A DNA stretch of 64,000 nucleotides, from NCBI RefSeq assembly GCF_043290135.1, contig NC_134700.1:244984039-245048038 (forward strand). Reading direction: 5' to 3'. The notes under the pieces were generated by a model, which worked only from the letters and a program-made list of their open reading frames with translations, was not told the origin of the DNA and did not search any database. A program made the position numbers and the translations under genes. The first letter of the stretch is position 1. Each line of letters opens with the position of its first letter. Positions 22,002-35,481 of this stretch are shown here, piece after piece. This stretch comes from Rhipicephalus microplus (lineage: Eukaryota; Arthropoda; Arachnida; Ixodida; Ixodidae).

Positions 22002-23351
22002 GCAGTAACCGTAGGGAGCATACACGGTAACTCTACCCTTATGTTCCCCTCCTCCATTTAAGATCTCTTGCCTGCTTACATCACCAGTTGCTTCTCTGAG
22101 TGTGCCGTGGTACAGTGAGCTAAAAATAAAAAGACGGGTAGCTGGCTTATGACGTCGAACGCGTGACACCGCCGATGTCTTCCACGGTGCAAGCGCTGGT
22201 CAAAGGCGCTACGTTGATCTCGATGGTCGTGGCAAGTAGTGCGCAGCAGTGTAAACGCCCTACGCACCAGGGGTCGCCGCGGTCGAAATAAGTATCTGTG
22301 ACCACGTGTTGAATTTTTTTGCCGGATGAATAGTCACACCCGAGTAGAAACATTTCGCATCGACGACTGCGTGCTTTAGTAAGCCCCCCCCCCCCTCCGC
22401 GCATTTTTTTTAAACACGTTGACAAATATGAAGCAAAGAGCTTGGGCAACGTTCGCTGTCGAGTAGGTGGTAAAAGAAGCCACGCCTCCAGAGGCACGAC
22501 TGCCTCAGGATCTTGCACAGGTTCCCCCAATGCCGATCAAGATGCTCACCATGCGGAAAACTGTGGGGAGCTAGGCAAAGCCGAATCCAGGAGTAAGAGC
22601 ACAAGCCTGTGACGGATGCACATACAAATGCGTTCAGTCTGTCGTGAAGAGTAAGACTGGAGCAACGAGGCGAGAACCAGTCGCAAACAGCGCACTCACC
22701 GTTTCTCAATATCTGTGCGTGAAAAAGATGCCATAAATTCCCGCTGTGTCGTCTTTTCAATTTCACTGCTCCTTGAAGGCGGTGTCCAAGGCCTTCCGAC
22801 ACGACGCTTTTCGTCAAAGAATGGTCTTCATCTGCTGATGGCGTGGATGTTGGGATGAAGGAAGGAATATAAAAGAGAGCTAGCAGGGAGGTTATGATGC
22901 AAAGAACCATGCTGGTGAGAAAATATTCGTGCTTATATGATTTAGTTTTGAGCGGCATGTGCGACAGTCAAAGCATACCTAGTTTCTTTGTAGCTAGCAA
23001 TTATTCTACAAGGAGCTCAACGAACATATTTGAATGAAAAATGCCCGACCACTTTGCGACTCTGTCTCACAAGCTGGTTGAAACAGTGTGATGCAGAGGG
23101 GAAGCTACCAGGTTGAAACAAGCCGAATGATTGTGCAGCGAGACATAGTTTCGTCTGTAATTTTATTATGATTCGCAAGGTTAAGCAACTGCATTTTTTG
23201 CATTACTATACGTCACAGCGCTACGCCATAGGCTAGCCACGATTTGTAAGTACTTCAGATACCTTCATTTAATGATTGGGTAATCATCGGCAATTAATAA
23301 ACGCTGAAATCGGCTATCGCTTTGTGCTGGCTCACGCGGTGGACAAAGCCC
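22002..23351. other. No assigned gene; one unexplained ORF
   Basis: A minus-strand frame at 22410-22958 (182 codons) starts near a hydrophobic segment (VLCIITSLLALFYIPSF), then has many Cys/His/Leu residues but no motif I recognise; an overlapping frame 22147-22530 competes with it. A C-run sits at 22385-22396. Not supported as a gene. Confidence 0.25.
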
Positions 23352-23600
23352 ATTTTAGCGTAACAGCGATAAAGGGCCGTTCACAGAAATTCCGGCGTCG
23401 GTGGTGGTGATGGCTGCGGTGGTGGTGGTAGTGGTAGTGGCAGCCGCGGTGTCTGCGCCGTTGGCTGTCGGCTAAAAATCATCAACTTGTCGATGACTAA
23501 AAATCGAGAAAGATGCAAATAAAATAAATAATAAATATTTTCCGGCCTGAGCGAGAATCTAACCATGGCTGTTTGCGTGACAAGCAGAAGCAGAAACACA
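23352..23600 (-). mobile_element. Second type of tRNA-derived SINE
   Basis: Read on the minus strand: a B-box-like GGTTAGATTCTC (23553-23564), an AT-rich ATTTATTATTTATTTTATTT stretch, a (CCA)n-rich block with CGGAATTTCTGTGAACGG, and an end with CGCTGTTACGCTAAAATGG. I recall this order from abundant tick repeats. Not the same body as the 12909 family. Confidence 0.6.
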
Positions 23601-24003
23601 CGTGTCTTGCATACATGCTTTGCAATATAACATGTAATATGGCATTATTATTACGTGGTACAAGCGTACATTGCCATCTGGCAACAGAACGTGTGATTGA
23701 TTATCATAACGAATCTGTGGTTTCAAGCCGACTCTTCATTAAAAGGTTCACGAGCTCTAGTATCACTTCAATACTATTTATTGGATGCACAGCAAGAGTG
23801 AAAACATTTCACTGCAATATGGCTCGGTGTGTAAAGCATGCTACCCATAAAGTAGAATGCAGTTATATGCAAGAGCCTCACTAACACAATGCACTCTTAA
23901 CTTAATCGATGACATTGTAGTAATCCACAATTTAAACTTCTTGAATAACACTATACAATCAAATCAAGGAAAGTGTAAAGTTGAGGGCTCGTTTTCCTTG
24001 TCA

Positions 24004-24128
24004 GGCACAATAATAATTAGAGCTAACAGACAATAACGCCAAGGGATGTAATTAGCATTACAATATTAACAAATGTCTTTAAACTTTCCCTGCCGTTATT
24101 GTCTGTTAGTTCTCATTATATTTGTGCC
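24004..24128. repeat. Inverted pair of SINE-tail sequences
   Basis: GGCACAATAATAATTAGAGC... at 24004-24038 is an imperfect inverted copy of 24094-24128 with AACAGACAATAACG shared exactly. Each arm matches the tail of the SINE at 8410-8580, so this is two tails head to head, or a MITE derived from them. Confidence 0.7.
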
Positions 24129-26008
24129 ATATAATCAAGAGGTATGCACTAGGTGGTTGAAGTACGCACTACCAACCGGATATCGCCATCGTGTTGAACT
24201 CTTAGAGGCGAAGCTGAAGGATTCCCCAAGTTTTTTGCTCTATTATCGAGATCAGCCGTTCATTCGGCCCCGCCCGACAAATCGAATGCCTTCATGCAAG
24301 ATTCTGAAGCGAGTAGTTCAGATATGAGACGTCATAACGATGCCATGATGGCATCAAATATCTATAATTTTTTTGGTCTGCTAAGTCTTGATGATGTCAA
24401 AAACAGCGCACATACGTAACATCACCATGGCGTATGACAACGTAACCACGTGGCATCGTCGCTTGGTATAAGTTGGGCCTAAGCATGACGTAGCACGGTA
24501 ATTATGAAACGAATTAAGGTTCTACTAGGCCAATCTCCTCCAATGGTTGTGTGCTATGTGCGTAGGACAAGAAGAAGAATACCGGAAATCCGACCGACAA
24601 CAAGTAAACAAACAAACAAACAAACAAACTCGGAGACGTTGCCAGAAGACCACGTGAGGAGCACAAGTATTTCAGAAGGAATACAAAGTCTTGATATAGC
24701 AGGAATAATCACGACAACTAAATGAGTGAGGAGGAGACTGCTTTCCCCTCCGTATCGGCTTTTTTGCCATAGTAATGAGCTTAACAGTTCGAAGATATCG
24801 TTCACGTAGCGAGTGCACGCAGAAGACATCGAATGTTGCGGTTTCAGTGCAGTAAATTTAAACGAACGTTGCGATCCGCCTGTTTGGAAGGATGGGCGAG
24901 GCCGAAACCGGAGATTAGAAAGCTGCGTGGAGGGGCCCAAGCTGCACCGGCCCAACATCGTGAAGCACGCCAGCGGCTCGTTATGCTGGCCAAGGGAATA
25001 GATCTACCAAAAGAGCTTTGTATCGTATGCATTGTTAAGTGAGTGTTTCTTTTTTCGTTTACGTCACGAAAGAGGCAGATTCTAGACTTTGCCCAAAAGT
25101 GCACAGACAAAATTGCAGACTGTCTGACCCTGAGTCGCGTGACTCGACGTCTTTGGCGCAACGGAGATTTCCGCGTCCAAATTACTGCTTCTCGCTCGTT
25201 TTAGAGAAGGCGGCGCCTCTGCTGAAAGGTCACTTACTGATGTGTCAGCGCTGAAAGAAGCTGTGGCCGAAGCTTGTCTGAAACAATGAAGCCGTCCAAA
25301 GTTGTTTAGTTTTCTTTTTATGGGAAATAAAGGACACTCATCACTATCTTTTGGCGCACCTATTACCAGAATGTTCTTTTTCTTTCCTTCAACAAAGACT
25401 GTTATGCTATTAGTTCAAAATAATTCGAGAGCAATCTGCGCACTTGATAGGTCTCTTAGAAAAGTTGGTTATTTGTATTTATGAAAAAAATAATCTCGGC
25501 CTCAAAGAAAGCTGCCCTTCAGCAGAGGCGTGCCAAAACGAATATCTCCAAAGCATTACATTAGCACTCATACCTCCACGAGGTTATTTTTCTACCAGGT
25601 ACACCTCGTAGATAAACGGCAATAGTCAACGCGCCTCTTGCTGTCTTCTTCCATAACGTTGATATCTGAATGTCTTGAATTGTCTCAACAACAAACACTG
25701 CGGCGTAAGCAGCACATTCCTTCTTCTTCGCATTGGGTTGATTGCCACTGAGTGAGAAAATCTGCGGGATTTTTTTCATAGTGAATCATCTGCCGACTGT
25801 ACCGACTCGCGACATTTGTGGGTAGCATGAATGAAATGCGTAGTATTGTGTGGGCGTTAGGTCACAGTTTGTGCGACAAGAACTACGCAGCACATGTGGC
25901 CCACCCAACAAATGTTGTGACCAGTAAAGAAAAATTTGGCTTTCAATTCATGGAAAGGAAGGGGAAGGAAGGAGCCGGCCATTGTTTGTGGGAAATGAGC
26001 AGCTTTAC
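24129..26008. other. No gene seen
   Basis: Holds (AAAC)n at ~24606-24628 and one minus-strand frame at 24554-24958 that reads through that repeat with no family motif. Otherwise anonymous. Confidence 0.4.
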
Positions 26009-27246
<1,238 letters not shown>

Positions 27247-27697
27247 GCAGGGATACTCTTAAAGGTATTCCGGAATACTGATATCTAAATACATTGGCTG
27301 GAAGCTTACAATACAGATACTGAGACACATTTGTCATTGACGTTGTGAGATATTCCGGAGGTAAATTCGCAAATCTCCTGGAATACAGTTGCAGAGATAC
27401 CGGTGTACAAAAATACCTGTACTGAAATACTTTCTTTTTCGAAGATCCTGATGGCCCACTAAATGATTTATAATTAGCTGCAGCATAATATTTTGGTTAA
27501 TGTTATATCGCACCGACACTTTCAAGCCAAGACAATCACTCGGTTTACCAGAAAAAGCTAGCGCATTAGGAATAAGGATGCAATCATTACAGACAAAAGG
27601 TATTTCAGACACAGGTTTCACGTGAGTTTATTGCAACTACACATGAGCAGCTTCTCTTAATAGGCCCTCTCTTTAAGAGCACAATTCGACCTTGAAA

Positions 27698-27729
<32 letters not shown>

Positions 27730-28390
27730 ATTGATTAATTGATCGATATGTTGAGTTTGACGTTCCAAAACTACCATGTGATTATAAGGGACGCTGTAGT
27801 GGAGGGCTTGGAAATTTCGACCACCTGAGGTTCTTTAACGTACACCCAAATCTGAGCGTACAGGCCTACAGCATTTCCGCCTCCATCGTAAATGCATCCC
27901 CCACAGTTGGGATTCAATCCCGCGACCTGTGGTTCAGCAGCTGACTACGTCAGCCACTAGACCACCGCGACGGCCTCAAGACAATACTGGTTTCAGACAC
28001 AATTGCTTTCGTAGGTAAAGAACGACAATGCTCCTTCTGCCACTCTGCCGTTAGTGGCGTCGGGCTGGTTTTAACAACATAGGCCATCCTGTGCATGTGA
28101 GGAACCGTTTTTGTCTCACCTCGCAACAACCGCTAGCGTGCTTTTTGTCAAATTAGGACAAAAAGTCTGCCTCCCACGTTGGAAACACGTAAGCTCATTC
28201 CAGAAAAAAAAGTAAGGAGAAACCGACATCCTGAAGTGTATCGTAGCACAATCAATAAATCATAAAATTACTTTAATACTGAAATACAAATACGTATTGA
28301 AATGTTTCTCGATACAGAAATACATATACTCAAAAGTATCTCTAATATAGTGTCGCGACGCTCATGTATCATGATACTGCCCAACCCTGG
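27247..28390. mobile_element. hAT-like non-autonomous remnant
   Basis: The right end reads GATACTGCCCAACCCTG, whose complement CAGGGTTGGGCAGTATC is a typical hAT terminal sequence. It is preceded by subterminal GATAC/AAATAC repeats. The left end CAGGGATACTC is only partly matched and its subterminal region has the same TACTGAAATAC words. I cannot show an 8-bp target duplication. A SINE (27699-27975) sits inside. No transposase is evident. Confidence 0.4.
27699..27975 (-). mobile_element. tRNA-derived SINE with (ATTG)n tail
   Basis: Minus-strand copy of the 12909 family: the head at the right (GCCGTCGCGGTGGTCTAGTGG, B-box GGGATTGAATCCC), body ...GATGGAGGCGGAAATG and CCAAGCCCTCCACTACAGCG, and a (TCAA)n simple-repeat 3' tail at 27699-27742. 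Confidence 0.85.
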
Positions 28391-30777
28391 CACCCTGTAA
28401 CCAGTTAGACCTGGTTACAGGGTTTCTATGAACCACTGGCATCTGAAACGGTCTCTAAGCTTGTTGTTGCTTCAGACAAAGATAATGACTTTTGCAGCAT
28501 TGCTAGAGGTTGCGTTGGTGTCAGAGCGGAACAGGCACATCGAGTGTACCCCTTTGAAAGGGATAGTGAAACCGATAACACTTTACTAACACAACGAGTG
28601 CTTGCAACACGCACTCATACGGTGCTCAGGCAAAACAAATCCTATAGGATACCACGATTGTCCACATTGTAACGGGGCGCTCACCTCTGCGCCACCAAGC
28701 TGCAGTTTGATGCAAAACTGCGGCTCGTGCTCTGTGATGCTTCCAAATTCAAAGCTATGCTAGCATCTGGCAAGCCGCCTAACTACGAGTACGACATCTC
28801 GCTAACTTGAATCAACGTAACGCACGTAGACAAGCACAAGAGCCTGGTATCCTGATATCTAGCGACTTACGTTGTGGTATTACTGAACTTGTCAATGAAA
28901 ATACCCTATATAAAGATTATGTAGATTTTTTTAACCACCTTCATTCCTCATTAAAGCTACCTGGCTACCATCGCTCGCGCGAAGGTCACTTCACTCGCAG
29001 CTACGACCACTTTTTCTGATGAACCATAAAGTAACGGAGAGAGAGCCCTACTTCGTATATAACACTCTAATTCGTTGCGATTGCATTTACAGCTTCGCCC
29101 TTGCGGCAAAATTGACTTTTTTCTTACAAATTTATAGTGGCACTTTGGTGTCCTTTAAAGCGGTGGTGCCGTCGTTGTGACAAAATCCGCCCACTCGACG
29201 AAAACCATATGCATCCGCACTGCTGTAGCACACTCGAAGCTTCACTATCATTTCCAGTCTCGTCACGCAAACGTGCGAACAGCGAGAAATAGAGGCGTCT
29301 TCAACGGTCAAGTTGCCTTCTTGGCGAGGAACGTGAGCGACATCTCAGAAACTCGGTCGACCGTTATTCCGACTCCGCTTTCTCATCTCGCGTGCGTCTG
29401 GCCACCACAGCTGTAGGCTCTAAGAGCTAACTTACGGATTATAGAAGAGACAGCCGGCACTCCGCATGCGCAGAAATGTTCCCGACTTGTTAGTGTTTGG
29501 CCTCCTCGAGTGCAGCAAACAATGGGCGACGGGATGCAGTGCCGTGGAAAGCGAAATGAGCAGCTTCATTCATTCACTCGTGAAGGGAAGGGCACATCCT
29601 CTTCTGCCCATCTCTTCACGCCAGACGGGAGGGAGCTCATTGTGCGAAATCTGTGGGGCGATTAGCACTAATTCCCGGTCCTGTGAGACGACGCGGAAGC
29701 AAGGTTGGGGAAGAAAGAGAAATGGTAGAGAACAATAGAGGACCGAGCAAAAAGAGAGCAGTCAAAATGAACGAAGAATGAGGACGGCAGCAAAAATAAA
29801 GGCGTTGAACGCTTGTTTTTTTGTTCTTCTCAACCTTCTTTCGTTCTCATCACAGGCAAGTTCTCGTGCAACGACAAAAAAGAAAAAAAACGTAGAGGGC
29901 AAGCAAACTATAGGGAGTTAACGACGATGGCGATGACGCCATTGTAATTCCCGTGAGTCCACCCCGGCTTCGCAAGAGTTCGCGAGGATAGGAAGAGGAG
30001 AGCAAGAGAAGCTCTAGACTCTAGCGTACTTTTCCGGTTGCACAAGGTATGTGTGCAGAATGCTTTTCTTTTTTGTCAGGTGGAAGCATAGAATGTGCGA
30101 CACTTGCATAAGCAAAAAACAGTTTTTACTTTCCTTTCCACAATCCCTTTCAGTGCATTGTGATGGCAATTCATGAACGCAAGATCTTCTTTTTCTTTTT
30201 ATTATTGCACCTATTCTCGTTCTAACATGACTTTTGCAAACTCAATCACTATACTACTGTTTTCAAGAAGGTCACATTACTGGCTGACCCTGCGCCCGAA
30301 TGGGTATTTGTTGAGTGAGGCTTCTTTGTACTTTCTTCTAGTAGGTTACCCCACCTCTCCTGTATTTATTATGTGTCCGAATGCTTTAGTAACTCGGTAA
30401 TTACACAGCGGATAGCAATAATTGGCACCATATACCATTTTCTTAGTTCTCTATTCAAGTCCCTCGCAACGAAATCGCTCTGCTTAACTCTATGTATTGA
30501 AGGAGGCACAATCAAAAGAAAAGCAAGAAGGGGAAGATGGAAGCTTGCGATGAGAAATTTTTTAACAGGAGCTAGATGATGGAGCCAATTTTTCTTTGAG
30601 TGAACTTGTCTTTCTCAAGGCTGCAACTCAGGTTGCAGCTAGCCTTGAAAAAAATGCGCTTCGCCCTTCCTCTAGATTCATCTAGGCCTGCATTATCATC
30701 GGGGACACTCCATCGTCGTCAGCGGCTTCACCAGAAATCTTTTCTGGGGAGGGGGGGGACGTTTAGCCAGACTTTAT
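28391..30777. other. No gene; palindrome and short hairpins
   Basis: A 12-bp-arm perfect palindrome (28393-28404 / 28411-28422) lies right next to the hAT-like end. A plus-strand frame at 28807-29019 and one at 29466-29738 have no motif. A bulged hairpin occurs at ~30616-30652. Confidence 0.4.
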
Positions 30778-30821
30778 GTTTGTGTATGTGTGCGTGCGTG
30801 TGTGTGTGTGTGTGTGCATGC

Positions 30822-30880
<59 letters not shown>
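30778..30880. repeat. (GT)n microsatellite
   Basis: Near-pure GT run with a few GCGT and CATG interruptions at its left end. Confidence 0.96.
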
Positions 30881-30881
<1 letters not shown>

Positions 30882-31358
30882 ACATGCAAAGGTAAAAAAT
30901 TTCGGAAGGAAGGATTCGACCCTTCCATCTTACTGGCTATGCACAGGACCACCGTCACAGTCCTAGCAACACGAATGCCTCTGTGAAGCGTATTTCACAG
31001 CTTCCTCTTTCTAAATGAGTCACTTCCGAGCGGACCTCCAAAGGAAAAAAATGCACGACAGCACGTGGATGATGACCCGCTTCGCAGCCAGAGGTGCGAC
31101 TAAAAGGCGCGAATAAAGCCACAGAGACTACATAGTTGCAGAAGACAGGCCGAGTCAACCAGAGCCTTGATTTTCCATGACTTGGCCGAGAACGACCGAG
31201 ACATTGTAGGGATGGTTGTCACTTTTATGTACATTATACCCACATGGTCTGAAAATTCCAGCCACCTGACCTCCTCTCCAACTGCTGAATCTTTTTGATC
31301 CAGTGCTGCAACTCTTCGGTAATGCTCGTCCGAGACCTAGGGCCCGAAGCGCGCGATC
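30881..31358. other. No assigned feature
   Basis: On the minus strand all frames are open for ~150 bp after a CCCTAG (31334-31339), giving ITEELQHWIKKIQQLE in one of them. It could be an exon or chance; no splice donor pair or homologue is evident. Confidence 0.2.
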
Positions 31359-31944
31359 GCACGCACGCACGCACACACACACGCACACACGCACACACGC
31401 ACACACGCACACACGCACACACGCACACACGCACACACGCACGCACGCACACACACACACACGCACACACACACAACACACGCGCGCACGCACACACACA
31501 CACATGCACACAAAGACACACACGCATACACACACACAACAGACAAACACACACGCAGACACACACGCACACAACACACACACACACCCACGCCACACAC
31601 ACACACGCACACACACACGCGCACGCACACACACACACAAGCACACACACATGCACACACACGCACACACACGCACGCACACACACACAACACACACACG
31701 CACACACACACACGCACACACACGCACACACACACACACACACACGCACACACACGCACACAACACACGCGCACGCACACACACACATGCACACACACAC
31801 GAACACACGCACACACACACAACACACGCACGCACACACAACACACGCACGCACACACACACACACGCACACACACACGCACACACACACGCACACACAC
31901 ACGCGCACACACAACACACACACACACAACACACACACACACGC
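31359..31944. repeat. (CACACG)n-type array, left part
   Basis: About 585 bp of CA repeats with regular CG and AACA interruptions. It resumes at 37545 on the other side of an LTR element, so it was once one ~1-kb array. The long Thr-His and Cys-Val frames are artefacts. Confidence 0.97.
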
Positions 31945-32953
31945 TGCCACAAGTCCCGTTAATTAGGGAGGCGATCGCCGGGCTAATTCCAAGGGCCGAA
32001 GTATCGGCCCCCCGAACCGCACCACGAAAGCGTGGACAATTTAGAAGTGGTCCTATTTGGCGCGCCAGCGGACGCCGGCTGTGGCACAAAGAACAAGTCA
32101 GAGCCGAGACTTGATAAACAAAACAAAAATATATTCTCAATTATGGCAGATCAAAACGATACACAAGTATGCACACTCGACAATAGTTGAATACGATATG
32201 TCACCAACCAAACAATGTACTACACAGTACAATCAGCCACACTCGAAACAACGGACACAGACAACAAAACACACTACAATGCAGTCGCATGCATTGAACA
32301 ACCAAGACACTAAAGAATAAAGAGTTAGAAAACTTATTCAGTCCAAAGTTCTTGGAACAAAAGTCTGATTGATACTATTCCGAGAATCACTCACTCAAAG
32401 TCAAGCGTTGTTGTCGTTCCGCTGCCCCCGAAGTTTCTCTTCCAGGAAACCTCGCGTTCCGCTCCCCCCGAAGTTTCTCTTCCAGGAAACCTCACGTCTT
32501 CTATTGGCCACTCTCCAAGCTTCAAACTTCTTCGCCGGAAACACGTCGGCTTCACACACGCAGCTGTTGCCACGCGTTTTCGCTCGATAGCGGTAGACAC
32601 ACGCTCTTGCCTGTAGCTCGAGCCTTCACCCCTCAGCTGGAAATCCTCTTTTCTCCTCCTTTGTCACGGAAGACAAAAGGCTGGGGAGAGGGCGAGACGG
32701 TTCGAAGGCCGTCCGCGACGGATGACGCAACCCGGCATCACCCCGCCCCTTTCCATCTAGAACATTCCCGGGCTTGCTCGGGCGCCGATGAGAGGAGGTT
32801 CGTCGGCGAAACTACGCTTCCGAGGCGAGAAGGACGCGCGCCCGGGTAGTCATTGGATGCTTGTTTTCTTTTTTTTTTATCGTTGACCTCTCGGCGCTTC
32901 GTCGCGAGAATTTGGTGGCGCGCCCGTTTTTTTTGAGCGCTCGGTTTGTGACA
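31945..32953 (-). repeat. 3' LTR, 1009 bp
   Basis: Closely matches 36306-37544 but lacks ~226 bp that the other LTR has between about 37034 and 37265. The missing segment lies in a region with repeated TTTGTCAC...GACAAAA words, so slippage or recombination between them may explain the loss. Confidence 0.93.
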
Positions 32954-32968
32954 CTGCCCCCCACTTTA
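32954..32968 (-). other. Polypurine tract
   Basis: On the minus strand AAAGTGGGGGGCAG sits directly before the TGTCAC start of the 3' LTR. Confidence 0.75.
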
Positions 32969-33352
32969 AGAATATTATCTCGTAATATTGAAAACCGCAC
33001 AAACGAGCGCGAACAGTCCCCACACTCTCAAAGACTGTAACATAGTCCGTCTCTCATGACACGTCACATTCACAATAGATCACTCAATACAATTGTACAT
33101 TGTAATTCAATCTCACAACACATGAAATATAACCACAGGTACATGAGTACAACACTCCATCACATATTTCAAACAATACAAATGTACAAAGTTCTCTTAT
33201 TATAACAATTGTACATTACTATACATCACATCACTGTAACAAACATTTTGACTCGCTCGACGTGTGTACAGTTGTTACACAGGATAACACCCACATTAAC
33301 ACAACATAGTGCACTCAGTACTGCCAAACACATTTCGATTCGACCTCAGCAC
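32969..33352 (-). other. 3' untranslated part of the LTR element
   Basis: AT-rich sequence with no coding motif between the last open frame and the polypurine tract. Confidence 0.6.
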
Positions 33353-33790
33353 CTATCTCGTGTACTTCGAGCTGCGCTTGCGTCCTTTCTTGCCGTGCTC
33401 GCTCGATCTCTTCTTGGTTTTCCTCGTTTCGTTTCGGCGAGCCCTCTCCAACGACGGTATCTGAGGTGGCGTCTCAGCCATCGTTGTCACTACCGACACT
33501 GTTAACAGGTCATGACGCTGAACCGATCCTGCCCGGTTATTTATGTCATGACATCGGGCCTGGATGGCCGACTCCGTCACCTTTACGCTGTCGGTCGATT
33601 GAGGTCGTGCCGACGTAAGTCCAGCTGCCCAGCACGTGAACTCATTCAATACGATGATGTTCTCATTCACTGTCTCTTGCGCCCAAGCTTCACCTTGGGC
33701 TCGAGTGAAATCCTTCACGCGATTGTTCTCTGCTGTATCTCGCGGTCCCTGTGTCGGCGGGGGCTCCATCTTCGGGTCTTTCCCCAACAT
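33353..33790 (-). pseudogene. Residual pol or 3' ORF of the LTR element
   Basis: A 145-codon minus-strand frame overlapping the protease frame end by ~75 nt. It has no RT, RNase H or integrase motif, and ends in a very basic tail (RRNETRKTKKRSSEHGKKG). It probably joins the stub of pol to sequence beyond a large internal deletion. Identity of the tail is unknown. Confidence 0.4.
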
Positions 33791-34398
33791 TCTGGATCAT
33801 TCGGCCCTCGCGCCCCGTCGATGTTTCCGATGACGAGGTTGTACAGGGGGGTCGTCATGCATAGAGCAGTAACCTTCCCGCTCAAGTACTGGGTTTCAAC
33901 CTCAACCTCTGCTTCGGGAAGCATCCGAACCATACTGTCAATTAGGCAAACTGGTTTCGTTTTGCCTGTTAACTCACTTTCCCGTACCAAATTTCTCCGC
34001 ACGATAACAGTGGAGCTGCCGGTATCTCTTAACACCGTAACCTTCTTGCCCGCAACTTTTCCAGGCAGCGTTTGCATTCCCTTCGTAACAGCGGTTGGCT
34101 GTTTTGTCATTACAGCACCCACAATAGGAAGTTTCTTCCCATTTTTCAACTCTACGAATCCGTCGGTGACGGCATTATCATCGGATTTCGGTGCTGCTAG
34201 CACACAGGATACGTGGTGAGCTTGACTCACTGCATTACGACATGCGTCTGCTTTGGGCCCAGTCTGACCACACTTGAAACATTTTAATACCGTAGGGCTC
34301 GTAAACATCGTTCGACAGTTGTTCGCGCGGTGACCCACTCGGTTACACAGAAAACATCGCGGAACACTCTCCGGTGCACGCTTCTTTTGTTCGGATGC
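33715..34398 (-). pseudogene. gag-pro: Zinc knuckles and aspartic protease of the LTR element
   Basis: Continues in the same frame as the Gag segment past a TAG at 34399-34401. The first knuckle is canonical, CFLCNRVGHRANNC. The second, CFKCGQTGPKADAC, has Pro where the zinc-binding His should be. Then comes a protease with VLRDTGSSTVIV (catalytic DTG) and a GNIDGARGP block near the end. Gag and protease share one frame, so no frameshift is needed for protease. The stop lies inside gag, upstream of the knuckles, so it is more likely a mutation than regulated readthrough. Confidence 0.85.
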
Positions 34399-35224
34399 CT
34401 ATTTCTTCGAATCTTCGAGACACTCCTTCTTGACCCTGGCCAAATTTGTGCCACCTTGCGCTTCCGAGAATCGATCAGCCAATTCAAGCATGCCTTCAAG
34501 TGACTTAGCTCTCCTCTCTTTCAAGTACAGCGACAGGCTTGGGTGGCAACTGGTAAGAAATTGTTCTCTAATTAGGAGCTCTCTAAGTTCATCGTACTCC
34601 TGCGCTGTCCCTGAAAGTTCAATCCATCTTTTGAAATAATGGCAAAGTCGGGCGGCATACTGCGTAGCCGTCTCACCATCAGCTGGCTTTCCTGTCCGAA
34701 ATCTGTCCCGGAAACCTTCCACAGTAAATCTAAATCGCTTCAGTAAACCAGCTTTCACCTTTGCATAGTTGGCTGCATCGGTCGGTGTCAGCCTACCGTA
34801 CACACTGAGCGCTTCACCACTCAAGCAAGTACTCAGAGCAGTTGCCCATTGATGTTCCGGCCAATTCTGGCTCCTTGCAATCGTCTCAAATCTGTAAAGG
34901 TACGCGTCAACGTCGTCCTTCCTTTCATCAAACGCTACGAGCAGCTTGCTTGGATTCAAGCGGAAGCCATGGTCTTCCTGTTCGCTGCTTACAACTCTAG
35001 CTTGGACGGGAGTTTCACTTCGCTGTTGCAAACGGAGCCGCTCGAGTTCCATCTCGTGCTGCTGCTGCCGTTCCCGTTCCTCTCTTTCTTCTTTCAGCTG
35101 TCGCTCCTTTGCCTCTCTTTCTTTTCTCGCCCTCTTAGCGGCCAGCTTTTCTCTCTCCAACTCCAACTTCAATTGCTGTTCTCTTTCTTCTTTGAGCTGA
35201 CGCTCCTTTGCCTATCTTTCTTTT
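34399..35224 (-). pseudogene. gag: Gag central part: coiled coil and SCAN-like capsid
   Basis: Opens with a Glu/Lys/Arg-rich coiled coil (ELEREKLAAKRARKER), then a capsid region (FDERKDDVDAYLYRFE, WATALSTCLSGEALSVY). A SCAN-like segment follows: REQFLTSCHPSLSLYLKER and SLEGMLELADRFSEAQ. In vertebrates the SCAN domain is known to derive from the capsid of Gmr1-like gypsy elements, so this is a related arthropod source (family knowledge plus inference). It is cut at 35225 by an insertion in the coiled coil and ends at an in-frame TAG before the zinc knuckles. Confidence 0.85.
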
Positions 35225-35282
35225 AGATGCGGAAGCATCTTATACTCGCGCCTTGTAGTGCGCCGTCCGCGCCGTCCGCACC

Positions 35283-35480
35283 GCTTCTCGAACATTCGAC
35301 AGCTGACGCGCGCGCATGCGCCGTCGCGTCGTCGCCCACCATCTGTGCCGCGCGCGCTTCTCCTTCGAGAACATTCGACAGCTGACAGCGCATGCGCCGT
35401 CGCGCCGTCGCCATCTGTGCCGCGCGCGCGCTTCTCCTTCGAGAACATTCGACAGCTGACAGCGCATGCGCCGTCGCGCT
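35283..35480 (+). repeat. Three tandem ~75-bp units upstream of TATA
   Basis: The word ATTCGACAGCTGAC recurs at 35294, 35373 and 35447, each followed by CATGCGCCGTCGCG; the first two then continue into CCATCTGTGCCGCGCGCG. The third unit runs straight into the TATA box. Upstream repeats of this kind often act as transcription-factor arrays; here that is inference. Confidence 0.85.
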
Positions 35481-35481
35481 G

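Noticed and set aside
22410..22958. 182-codon minus-strand ORF with a signal-like segment
   Set aside because: Competes with another overlapping frame, contains no motif and has no transcript evidence; left as part of an anonymous region.
31200..31342. Host exon on the minus strand after CCCTAG
   Set aside because: Open in all three frames for a short distance, with no donor site or recognisable domain; not enough to call.
31155..32140. Very long Cys-Val and Thr-His reading frames (up to ~270 codons)
   Set aside because: They are translations of the (CACACG)n array in every frame; the same applies at 37350-38129.
33512..34219. 235-codon plus-strand ORF
   Set aside because: Antisense shadow of the LTR-element protease and knuckle frame; no motif of its own.
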